Shown here in pieces: positions 1 to 6,257 of a DNA stretch of 18,761 nucleotides (within the stretch, counting starts at the first letter, position 1; the number at the start of each line of letters is the position of its first letter). The notes below the pieces were generated by a model. The model ran no database searches and was not told the DNA's origin. It was given only the letters and a program-made list of their open reading frames with translations. The position numbers were made by a program, and so were the translations under genes. Source of the DNA: UBA6382 sp963631415 (GTDB taxonomy: Bacteria > Bacteroidota > Bacteroidia > Bacteroidales > Bacteroidaceae); contig CAVGQS010000032.1 in assembly GCA_963631415.1 (NCBI GenBank), positions 1 through 18,761 on the forward strand. Reading direction: 5' to 3'.

Positions 1-5
1 ACAGA

Positions 6-56
6 ATCCGCCACGCTTCCCGTAGAACAGCGAACCAGGGCGGGTCTTTTGCTTTT
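6..56 (+). other. Possible structured RNA 3' end or terminator hairpin
   Basis: A 7-bp stem can form between 6-12 and 39-45 (ATCCGCC with GGCGGGT, one G-U pair). A CGC/GCG helix at 14-16 and 30-32 lies inside it, and a T-rich run (TCTTTTGCTTTT) follows at 45-56. This is a plausible transcription terminator or the 3' end of a small RNA cut by the window edge. AbiF-type HEPN genes, like the broken one that follows, have been reported next to small non-coding RNAs, so the remnant of such an RNA is one reading. A terminator for a gene further left is the other. The fold was made by eye. Confidence 0.3.
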
Positions 57-58
57 AT

Positions 59-648
59 ATGGGTATCTTAAGAATCTATACCAAACAAGCGCTGCCAATA
101 GCAGAGCAGTTGGAACTCCTTAAACATAGAGGTTTATTGATAGAGAGATTCAGCGCAGTAAGGACGATTTCATTAAAGAGCACAGGCAGAACTACGACAA
201 ACCAGTTTTTACTCCTGCATGGAAGACTCTCGAATTGGCTTCTTTTGGCACGTTGTCAAAACTATACTATAATTTCGGCGACAAGAAGGCTAAGAAACGT
301 ATTGCCCGACAGTTCAATCTGCCTCATCATGAAGTTTTGGAAAGTTGGATGCGCAGCCTAACCGTATTGAGAAATTGTTGCGCCCATCACTCCCGTCTAT
401 GGAACAAACATTTCCCCAATGCTCCACAAATGAATGCACCCCTTCGAGGCGCATGGGTAAATGTGGGAAATCTCGATGCCAATAAAATCTATGCTGTCCT
501 GTGCTGCATTGCCTACTGGCTCGACTCCATCGGCCATGGCCAACGATTCAAGGAGTCGCTAAAAAGCCTCGTCTCAAACTATGTCCAAGTAGACCCAACA
601 GCCATGGGCTTTCCTGAACAGTGGAAATCAGAAACTCTTTGGCAATAG
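59..648 (+). pseudogene. Broken Abi_2/AbiF-family HEPN abortive-infection protein
   Basis: Two reading frames carry parts of one Abi_2 (AbiD/F-like) protein. The first, from ATG 59, gives the family N-terminus (YTKQALPIAEQLELLKHRGL). The second, open from about 130 to the stop at 648, gives the C-terminal half: IDREIQRSKDDFI, ASFGTLSKLY, and the HEPN ribonuclease motif RNCCAHHSRLWN. The central part that normally joins them is missing, and the frame changes at about 131-145. I infer an out-of-frame internal deletion rather than a single-base frameshift, because the central family region is absent altogether. Intact family members act as RNA-cleaving toxins or phage-exclusion proteins. A truncated start at TTG 235 could at most give a 137-residue C-terminal fragment that keeps the RNxxxH motif. 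The stretch is more A/T-rich than its neighbours, as expected for transferred DNA. A shared terminator follows. Confidence 0.8.
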
Positions 649-660
649 CTAATATACAGC

Positions 661-694
661 AAAGCCCCCGAACGCCGAGACGTTCGGGGGCTTT
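661..694. terminator. Bidirectional intrinsic terminator
   Basis: A perfect 14-bp stem (AAAGCCCCCGAACG at 661-674, its complement at 681-694) closes a 6-nt loop. It lies between the stop of the broken Abi gene (648) and the stop of the convergent acyltransferase (719). The arm ends give A-rich and T-rich flanks on both strands, so it can stop transcription from either side. Confidence 0.85.
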
Positions 695-718
695 GTTGTA
701 TGCGCACGTTTGCCTCTG

Positions 719-1873
719 CTATCCCACAATCCATTTGCCGCCCGGAATGAGCGAGATGAGTTTCACAACCACAGCGCTGCACACGTAGGAGATGACGGCG
801 GTGCAGGGCACGGCGAGCCACACGGGGATGAGCGGGTGGGCGGCGTCGCCGTTGATGAGCGCCGTAGAGACGGGGCTGAGGAAGAAGATGTGGATGAGAT
901 ACATGCCGAAGGTCAGTTTGGCGGTGGCGGTGATGATGCGCGGGGCCTTGGGCTGCCTGATGCACGTGAACATAAGGAAGGCGCCCACGGTGGTGAGCAT
1001 CACGTTGGGCGTGCAGTATTCCCACGCCCACTCCAGCATGATGCTGTCTACCAGCACTCCCGGCTCTGCCTTTATCCACCACGACCACGCGGTGAAGCCT
1101 CCGCCAACCGCGAAGCACGCCAAGCCCGTCCACAGGCGCTTGCGCCGGCTCCAATCCAGGTGGGTGCGTATGTAGTGGGCTATGACCAGAAAGCCTATGT
1201 AGCCCGAGCAGTAGTAGAGCATGCCGAAGTAGGGGTTCCAGAAGCAGCAGCCCCACAGGTCGCTGCTCACGAAGCGCACCAGCCAGGGCACAGTGGTCGA
1301 CAGGGCGAACAGTCCTATGAAGATGCGCTCGTCGCGCGCCGAGGCCTTCTCGAGCCACGGCGACACCACCGGCATGATGAGGTAGAGCGAGATGAGCGGA
1401 TACATAAACCACAGGTGCCCCGCCATCGTGGGGAACGTAAACGGCAGCAGCTTGAGGTCGTTGAAGGCCTGCTCCCACGTCATCTGGCCCCACAGGGGCG
1501 GCAGAAACACGTAGAGCAGCATGAAGATTATCATGGGCGGCAGTATGCGCTTGAACCTCCGCTTGTAGAAACCGCCCATCGTGACGCCCGGCTTGAGCGG
1601 CACGAGCAAGAAGGCGCTGACGGTCATAAACAGCGGCACGCTGAACCTGCCGAAGACGCCGTCGTAGAGCGACACCCAGAAGCGCACGTCGCTCGTGGGA
1701 ACCATCGATACGGGACTCGCAATGCCCGAGTCGGCGGCGGCGTAGAAACCCTCGCACGAGTGAACCAGCATCACCAGGAAGCAAGCCACCACGCGGATGT
1801 AGTCAATAAAAGCAATTCGGTTGTTGTCTGCCAGGAGGGCGTTCTGGCCCATGCGGAGTGTGTTGTTGCCCAT
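719..1873 (-). CDS. Acyltransferase-3 family membrane protein (first of a pair)
   Basis: This 384-residue polytopic membrane protein fits the acyltransferase-3 family (OafA/WecH-like), which moves acetyl, succinyl or similar acyl groups onto cell-surface sugars or related molecules. The N-terminus shows the family opening FIDYIRVVACFLVMLVHS, with the conserved histidine at residue 38. A basic RRFKRILPP motif follows the third hydrophobic stretch, and about ten hydrophobic segments follow in total. The start at 1873 was chosen because it is the first ATG. Met8 is an alternative, nearer the family start. It lies only 26 nt downstream of the other acyltransferase on the same strand, so the two are probably co-transcribed. 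That gap holds a copy of the TATACCTTATATATAT motif running into the start codon. The acyl donor and acceptor cannot be read from the sequence, and no glycan gene cluster surrounds it. Confidence 0.85.
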   Translation of the reverse strand: MGNNTLRMGQNALLADNNRIAFIDYIRVVACFLVMLVHSCEGFYAAADSGIASPVSMVPTSDVRFWVSLYDGVFGRFSVPLFMTVSAFLLVPLKPGVTMGGFYKRRFKRILPPMIIFMLLYVFLPPLWGQMTWEQAFNDLKLLPFTFPTMAGHLWFMYPLISLYLIMPVVSPWLEKASARDERIFIGLFALSTTVPWLVRFVSSDLWGCCFWNPYFGMLYYCSGYIGFLVIAHYIRTHLDWSRRKRLWTGLACFAVGGGFTAWSWWIKAEPGVLVDSIMLEWAWEYCTPNVMLTTVGAFLMFTCIRQPKAPRIITATAKLTFGMYLIHIFFLSPVSTALINGDAAHPLIPVWLAVPCTAVISYVCSAVVVKLISLIPGGKWIVG

Positions 1874-1887
1874 ATATATAAGGTATA
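1872..1887 (-). repeat. AT-rich TATACCTTAT motif, copy 1
   Basis: On the minus strand this reads TATACCTTATATATAT and runs directly into the ATG of the downstream acyltransferase. The same core recurs at 3425-3446, 3467-3488, 13611-13625 and 18696-18716. Here it lies between two genes of one likely transcript, so it is not simply a promoter of an isolated gene. Its function is unknown. Confidence 0.6.
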
Positions 1888-1899
1888 GCGGTTGGCGTA

Positions 1900-2961
1900 T
1901 TAAGATTTAGCGGTTCGCTCGCCTAAGGCTTGGGAGTCTGCGCAGGGGGCAGGCACCTTGGGCTTCTTTGGCCACCGCCCGCTGAGCCACGGCACCTTCT
2001 CGAAGTAGGGCACCAGCCACGAGCACAGCGCCACCGCCAGCACCAACAGCAAGATCATGTCGTCGGCGCGCCCCCTCATGGAGTGGCGGCACAGCAGGTG
2101 GACGTGCTTGGCGAAGAAAACCACCGGGAAGTGCAGCACGAAGTAGACCATGGAGTGCTCGCCCACATAGTTGATGAACGGAATGCGCGGCAGCCTCACC
2201 GAGATGAGCAGGCCCGACAGGCCGCACACTATCACGATGGTGTTAAGCACCGCGCCCAGCGGATTGCCGCTGAAGAGGTTGGAGTGCATGGTGTAGACCC
2301 CGTGCCAGCACACGTTGCCGACCACGAACAGCGCCACCAGCCCCGCCGACAAGACGAAGGTCCACCTCTGCCTCAGGTGGGCGATGAGCAGGTGCCAGTA
2401 GTGGCCCAGATAGAAGAAAAACACGCCCATCAGCACATTGTTGAGGTTGAGCCACAGCGGGTTGCCCCAGGTGTAGAGCAGGTAGCCCACGAGCGGAAAC
2501 AGCATGACCGTGAGCCTCACCAGCTTCACCTTGTCGATGAAGTGCACCGCCACATACATCACGTAGAACGAAAACAGAAACCACATGGGCGGATTGCCGT
2601 AGAAGTCGCTCGTGGTCCACAGGTGCGACCACTGGAAGGGCAGCGGCGAGCGCGAATACATCCCGTCGAGCGCCAGCCGGAAGAACCAGAACAGCGCCAC
2701 GCCAATCAGGCCGCACGCCACGTAGGGCAGCAGCAGCCGCTTGGTGCGGTCCTTCAGGTAGGGCAGCGTAGGGCCGCCTACAGAGCGGTTGAAATACCCC
2801 GCCTTGAAGAAGAAGAAACACATCAGGAAGAAACTCCAGTCCATCACCTCCTTCCACCAGGCCTCAGTGTTGAAACCCGTAAACTGGAAGACGTGGAGCG
2901 TCATCATGCGGACAATACACAGTCCGCACAAGAAGTCAAAAGTGTGGTTGCGCTTTTTCAT
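1900..2961 (-). CDS. Acyltransferase-3 family membrane protein (second of a pair)
   Basis: This 353-residue multi-spanning protein belongs to the acyltransferase-3 superfamily. It opens with MKKRNHTFDFLCGLCIVRMM, has a conserved-type histidine at residue 23 (TLHVF) and a basic loop DRTKRLLLPYVACG before a further membrane segment. About ten hydrophobic helices can be seen. It probably O-acylates a surface polysaccharide or another envelope molecule, but the substrate is unknown. The frame stays open to 3102, but ATG 2961 is preferred: the extra stretch does not look like this family, and a TACCTTTG promoter box lies at 2970-2977 just upstream of 2961. It is the first gene of a two-gene unit with the acyltransferase at 719-1873. 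The two proteins are not obvious recent duplicates, as their conserved parts differ clearly. Confidence 0.82.
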   Translation of the reverse strand: MKKRNHTFDFLCGLCIVRMMTLHVFQFTGFNTEAWWKEVMDWSFFLMCFFFFKAGYFNRSVGGPTLPYLKDRTKRLLLPYVACGLIGVALFWFFRLALDGMYSRSPLPFQWSHLWTTSDFYGNPPMWFLFSFYVMYVAVHFIDKVKLVRLTVMLFPLVGYLLYTWGNPLWLNLNNVLMGVFFFYLGHYWHLLIAHLRQRWTFVLSAGLVALFVVGNVCWHGVYTMHSNLFSGNPLGAVLNTIVIVCGLSGLLISVRLPRIPFINYVGEHSMVYFVLHFPVVFFAKHVHLLCRHSMRGRADDMILLLVLAVALCSWLVPYFEKVPWLSGRWPKKPKVPAPCADSQALGERTAKS

Positions 2962-2969
2962 TAGCGCGG

Positions 2970-2977
2970 CAAAGGTA
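2970..2977 (-). promoter_or_regulatory. Bacteroidetes -7 box (TACCTTTG) for the acyltransferase pair
   Basis: On the minus strand TACCTTTG matches the Bacteroidetes -7 consensus TAnnTTTG and ends 8 nt before the ATG at 2961. Transcription would start almost at the start codon, giving a nearly leaderless mRNA. No good TTTG -33 box is seen at the standard distance. Confidence 0.6.
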
Positions 2978-3104
2978 GCGATAAAAGCCGTAAAAGACCA
3001 CATTCTTAGCCCCACAAAAGCTTTTCTGCCAGTCCGTCCATGCGCTGCGCCCCCTTCAGCCCCGCCCGGAGGCTCCAAACCGGCAAAAGTCAGGGCGCGC
3101 AAAC

Positions 3105-3157
3105 CTCAGTTCACCAGACAAGCACTTCAGTTCATCAGACAAGCACTTCTCTTCCTC
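3105..3157 (+). repeat. Left arm of 53-bp inverted repeat made of 21-bp units
   Basis: Two near-identical 21-bp units (3107-3127 and 3128-3148, consensus TTCATCAGACAAGCACTT after a CAG) are followed by a diverged third unit (3149-3169). The 53 bases at 3105-3157 match the reverse complement of 3230-3282 at 44 of 53 positions, counted by hand without gaps. An RNA across both arms could fold into a long hairpin with a 72-nt loop. Confidence 0.8.
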
Positions 3158-3229
3158 GCGCGCGGACTTAATTTTTCCGGACTGCCATAAAGGGTTATCC
3201 GTTTCCGTGGAAACGCCCGGTGGCTCTCC

Positions 3230-3282
3230 GATGAAGAGAAGTCCTTGTCTGATGAAGAGAAGTGCTTCTGAAATGAACTGAG
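3230..3282 (-). repeat. Right arm of 53-bp inverted repeat made of 21-bp units
   Basis: Read on the minus strand, this stretch has the same 21-bp units as the left arm: one ending AGAAGCACTT, then CTCTTCATCAGACAAGGACTT (21 bases with one internal difference from the left-arm unit), then a diverged third. It is oriented head to head with the arm at 3105-3157. Confidence 0.8.
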
Positions 3283-3387
3283 ATTTTTCTTGGCTAAAAT
3301 CAGCGCTTTCCGCTGGGTCTGTCGCTGCCAGGGGCGATGGGATTTGTTTATTTCGCATGTGATGTGGGGCTGAATACAATTATTTTG

Positions 3388-3395
3388 TAACTTTG
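3388..3395 (+). promoter_or_regulatory. Bacteroidetes -7 box (TAACTTTG) for the Ca2+ ATPase
   Basis: TAACTTTG fits TAnnTTTG and lies about 92 nt before the ATPase start, so the mRNA would carry a leader of roughly 85 nt. That leader would contain both copies of the AT-rich direct repeat. No convincing TTTG lies 19 nt upstream. Confidence 0.5.
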
Positions 3396-3424
3396 CGTTT
3401 CTGCTCCTGCTGGGGGGCGGAGGG

Positions 3425-3488
3425 CTGCTATACCTTATTATATATAGGCTGCCTTATCAGATAGAACTGCTATACCTTATTATATATA
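3425..3488 (+). repeat. Perfect 22-nt direct repeat of the AT-rich motif, copies 2 and 3
   Basis: The same 22 bases, beginning CTGCTATACCTTAT and ending in TATATATA, occur at 3425-3446 and again at 3467-3488, with a 42-nt period. The second copy ends on the first base of the ATPase ATG (3488-3490). The core matches the motif at 1872-1887 on the other strand, where it also runs into a start codon. Confidence 0.85.
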
Positions 3489-6199
3489 TGGAACACCGCT
3501 ATACGGGCTTGACTGAAGCCCAAGTGCTTGAGAGCCGGCGCCAGCACGGCGCCAATGTGCTTACTCCTCCGGAGAAGGCTCCGCTGTGGAAACAGTTTCT
3601 GGAGAAATTCCGCGACCCGCTCATCGTGATTCTGATGATAGCCGGCGTGCTGTCGGTGGGCATCTCGTTCTACGAGTTCTTCGGGCTGGGGCAGGGCATG
3701 GAGGTGTTCTTCGAGCCAGTGGGCATCTTCGTAGCCATACTGCTCGCCACGGGCCTGGCGTTCTACTTTGAGCTGCAGGCCGACAAGGAGTTTGCCGTGC
3801 TCAACCAGGTGAACGACGACGAGGCGGTGGAGGTGATACGCGAGGGCAACGCCACGCGTGTGGCCCGCCGCGACGTTGTGGTGGGCGACATAGTGGTGAT
3901 CAGCACGGGCGAGGAGGTGCCGGCCGACAGCCAGCTGCTCGAGGCGGTGTCGCTCCACGTGGACGAGTCGACGCTGACGGGCGAGCCCATCTGCGCCAAG
4001 AGCACCGACCCAGAGGACTTCGACAAGGCCGCCACCTATCCCACCGACCACGTGCTGAAGGGCACCAAGGTGATGGAGGGCCACGGTGTGTGCCGCGTGC
4101 TCGCCGTGGGCGACGCCACGGAGCAGGGCAAGGTGTTTGAGGCTGTGCAGATAGACGACGGGGTGAAGACTCCGCTCGACGAGCAGCTCGACGGACTGGG
4201 CGGCTGGATAGCCAAGGTGAGCTACACGGTGGCTGCGCTGGTAGTGGTGGGCCGCATCATCATGTATTTTGTGGACAACGGCACCGACTGCTTCGGTTCG
4301 ATGGCCGAGGCTGCGCCGTTTGTGGCCTACGCCCTGCAGTCGCTGATGATAGCCGTGACGCTGGTGGTGGTGTCGGTGCCCGAGGGCCTGCCGATGGCGG
4401 TGACCCTGAGCCTCGCCTACAGCATGCGGCGCATGCTCAAGACCAACAACCTGGTGCGCAAGATGCACGCCTGCGAGACGATGGGCGCCACGTCGGTCAT
4501 CTGCACCGACAAGACCGGCACCCTGACGCAGAACCAGATGAGCGTGGACGAACTGAAGACCTACGGCGACGTGGACGAGCAGGTGTTCTGCGAGGGCATC
4601 GCCGTCAACTCCACTGCTTCCTTGGACTTTGCCGACGCGAGCAAGCCCCAGGTGCTGGGCAACCCCACCGAGGGCGCGCTGCTCTTGTGGCTCAACGCCC
4701 GCGGCAAGGACTACCGCACCCTGCGCGAGGACGCCAAGGTGGTGGCAGAGCTGCCGTTCTCCACTGAGCGCAAATATATGGCCACGGCTGTGAAGTCGAA
4801 AGCGCTGGGCGGCAAGACGGTGCTCTACGTGAAGGGCGCCCCCGAGATAGTCTACGCCATGTGCCACGACAAGCCGGTGGGCAAGGATGAGGTCGACGCG
4901 CTGCTGACCCAGTATCAGAGCCGCGCCATGCGCACGCTGGGCTTTGCCTGCCAGGTGGTGGAGGACGGCGACAAGACGATAGAGGACGGACGGGTCGTTG
5001 CCGGCCGACTGGCGTTTATGGGCGTGGCAGCCATTGCCGATCCCGTGAGGCCCGATGTGCCCGCGGCCGTGAAGGAGTGCGCCGATGCCGGCATCAATGT
5101 CAAGATAGTCACCGGCGACACCTCGGGCACCGCCAAGGAGATAGGGCGGCAGATAGGCCTGTGGACCGACGGCGACGGCGAGCGCAACGTAATCACGGGA
5201 CCTGAGTTTGCCGCGCTGACCGACACGGAACTCGACGACCGCGTGATGGACCTCAAGATAATCTCGCGCGCCCGGCCTATGGACAAGAAGCGGCTGGTAG
5301 AGGCGCTGCGCAGAAAGAACCAGGTGGTGGCTGTGACCGGCGACGGCACCAACGACGCCCCCGCCCTCAAGTCGGCCCACGTGGGTCTGTCGATGGGCGA
5401 CGGCACGAGCGTGGCCAAGGAGGCGTCTGACATCACCATTATCGACAACTCGTTCAGCAGCATAGGCAAGGCGGTGATGTGGGGCAGGTCGCTCTACCGC
5501 AACATACAGCGCTTCCTGCTCTTCCAGCTTACGGTCAACGTGACGGCGAGCCTGCTGGTGCTCTGCGGCGCCTTTATGGGCACCGAGTCGCCGCTGACCG
5601 TGACCCAGATGCTGTGGATAAACCTCATCATGGACACATTCGCCGCCACGGCGCTGGCTTCGCTGCCGCCGTCGGAGAGCGTGATGAAGGACAAGCCGCG
5701 CGACCGCAAGGCCTTCATACTGACCCGCCCCATGGTGAGCGAGATAGTGTGGGTGGGCACTCTGTTCTTCGTGATGCTGCTGGGCATGCTCTATGTGTTC
5801 CAGCACGCCGACGTGCACAGCCTGACCGACTTCCTCCACCTCCGGCTGGGCGCCAAGGACCACGTCACGGACTATGAGCTGACGCTCTTGTTCACCACCT
5901 TCGTGATGACCCACTTCTTCTATCTCTTCAACTCCAAGGCCTTCGGCACTGGGGGCAGCGCGCTGCACTTCAGGGGCTGCAAGGGCCTGCTGACCATCGT
6001 GGCCATCATCTTTGTGGGCCAGGTGGCTATGGTGGAGGTGCCCGGCCTGCAGAAGTTCTTCAACGTCACCGGACTGAAGCTGGAGGACTGGGTGATAATA
6101 GTGGCGGGCTCGTCGCTGGTGCTGTGGGTGCGCGAGCTGTGGAGCGCGGCCCGGCGGCAGCGGACGCACGCTGCGCATTTAGGCGGCTCTGCGCGCTGA
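3488..6199 (+). CDS. PMCA-type calcium-translocating P-type ATPase
   Basis: This 903-residue P-type ATPase exports Ca2+ across the inner membrane using ATP. All hallmarks are present: an N-terminal cation-ATPase segment, the actuator TGE at residues 164-166, VPEGLP in M4 with Glu299, the phosphorylation motif DKTGTLT with Asp341, and the hinge GDGTNDAPALK at 618-628 with Asp619 and Asp623. M6 reads LWINLIMDTFAATALA, much closer to plasma-membrane (type IIB) pumps than to SERCA (LWVNLVTD), which supports the PMCA-type call. Helices M1 and M2 fall near residues 39-92, and four more helices follow M6. There is no long C-terminal calmodulin-type tail. The start at ATG 3488 is directly abutted by the AT-rich motif. 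The gene stands alone with its own promoter and is followed by metG after 58 nt. A related ion such as Mn2+ cannot be excluded. Confidence 0.93.
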   Translation: MEHRYTGLTEAQVLESRRQHGANVLTPPEKAPLWKQFLEKFRDPLIVILMIAGVLSVGISFYEFFGLGQGMEVFFEPVGIFVAILLATGLAFYFELQADKEFAVLNQVNDDEAVEVIREGNATRVARRDVVVGDIVVISTGEEVPADSQLLEAVSLHVDESTLTGEPICAKSTDPEDFDKAATYPTDHVLKGTKVMEGHGVCRVLAVGDATEQGKVFEAVQIDDGVKTPLDEQLDGLGGWIAKVSYTVAALVVVGRIIMYFVDNGTDCFGSMAEAAPFVAYALQSLMIAVTLVVVSVPEGLPMAVTLSLAYSMRRMLKTNNLVRKMHACETMGATSVICTDKTGTLTQNQMSVDELKTYGDVDEQVFCEGIAVNSTASLDFADASKPQVLGNPTEGALLLWLNARGKDYRTLREDAKVVAELPFSTERKYMATAVKSKALGGKTVLYVKGAPEIVYAMCHDKPVGKDEVDALLTQYQSRAMRTLGFACQVVEDGDKTIEDGRVVAGRLAFMGVAAIADPVRPDVPAAVKECADAGINVKIVTGDTSGTAKEIGRQIGLWTDGDGERNVITGPEFAALTDTELDDRVMDLKIISRARPMDKKRLVEALRRKNQVVAVTGDGTNDAPALKSAHVGLSMGDGTSVAKEASDITIIDNSFSSIGKAVMWGRSLYRNIQRFLLFQLTVNVTASLLVLCGAFMGTESPLTVTQMLWINLIMDTFAATALASLPPSESVMKDKPRDRKAFILTRPMVSEIVWVGTLFFVMLLGMLYVFQHADVHSLTDFLHLRLGAKDHVTDYELTLLFTTFVMTHFFYLFNSKAFGTGGSALHFRGCKGLLTIVAIIFVGQVAMVEVPGLQKFFNVTGLKLEDWVIIVAGSSLVLWVRELWSAARRQRTHAAHLGGSAR

Positions 6200-6217
6200 G
6201 AAATGAAATGCTTTTAG

Positions 6218-6225
6218 TAATTTTG
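6218..6225 (+). promoter_or_regulatory. Bacteroidetes -7 box (TAATTTTG) for metG
   Basis: TAATTTTG matches TAnnTTTG and ends 32 nt before the metG ATG, implying a leader of about 25 nt. The -33 TTTG is not evident at the usual distance. Confidence 0.55.
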
Positions 6226-6257
6226 CACCATACAAGAATTTTTCACTCATCTTTTCA

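Larger units (their letters stand above)
2962..3487. other. 526-nt divergent intergenic region with inverted repeat arrays
   Basis: This gap separates the minus-strand acyltransferases from the plus-strand Ca2+ ATPase. From left to right it holds the acyltransferase promoter (2970-2977), a stretch with no clear feature (about 2980-3104), the left repeat array (3105-3157), a spacer with a small GTTTCC/GGAAAC dyad (3201-3214), the right inverted array (3230-3282), a TAACTTTG promoter box (3388-3395), and two copies of the AT-rich motif (3425-3446, 3467-3488). Reading frames pass through the arrays on both strands, but none looks like a known protein. Confidence 0.65.

Noticed and set aside
710..1888. 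392-residue plus-strand open frame opposite the acyltransferase
   Set aside because: Low-complexity His/Arg/Glu-rich shadow frame; the minus strand carries the hydrophobic acyltransferase pattern.
2962..3102. Upstream extension of the second acyltransferase to 3102
   Set aside because: The extra 47 residues do not look like the family, and a TACCTTTG promoter box lies inside this stretch.
3056..3379. 107-residue minus-strand open frame through the inverted repeat arrays
   Set aside because: Its only notable parts are translations of the 21-bp units; no start context, family similarity or promoter supports a gene.
3470..6178. 902-residue minus-strand open frame opposite the Ca2+ ATPase
   Set aside because: It is a GC-driven shadow rich in His, Arg, Val and Gly with no family motifs, while the plus strand encodes a complete P-type ATPase.
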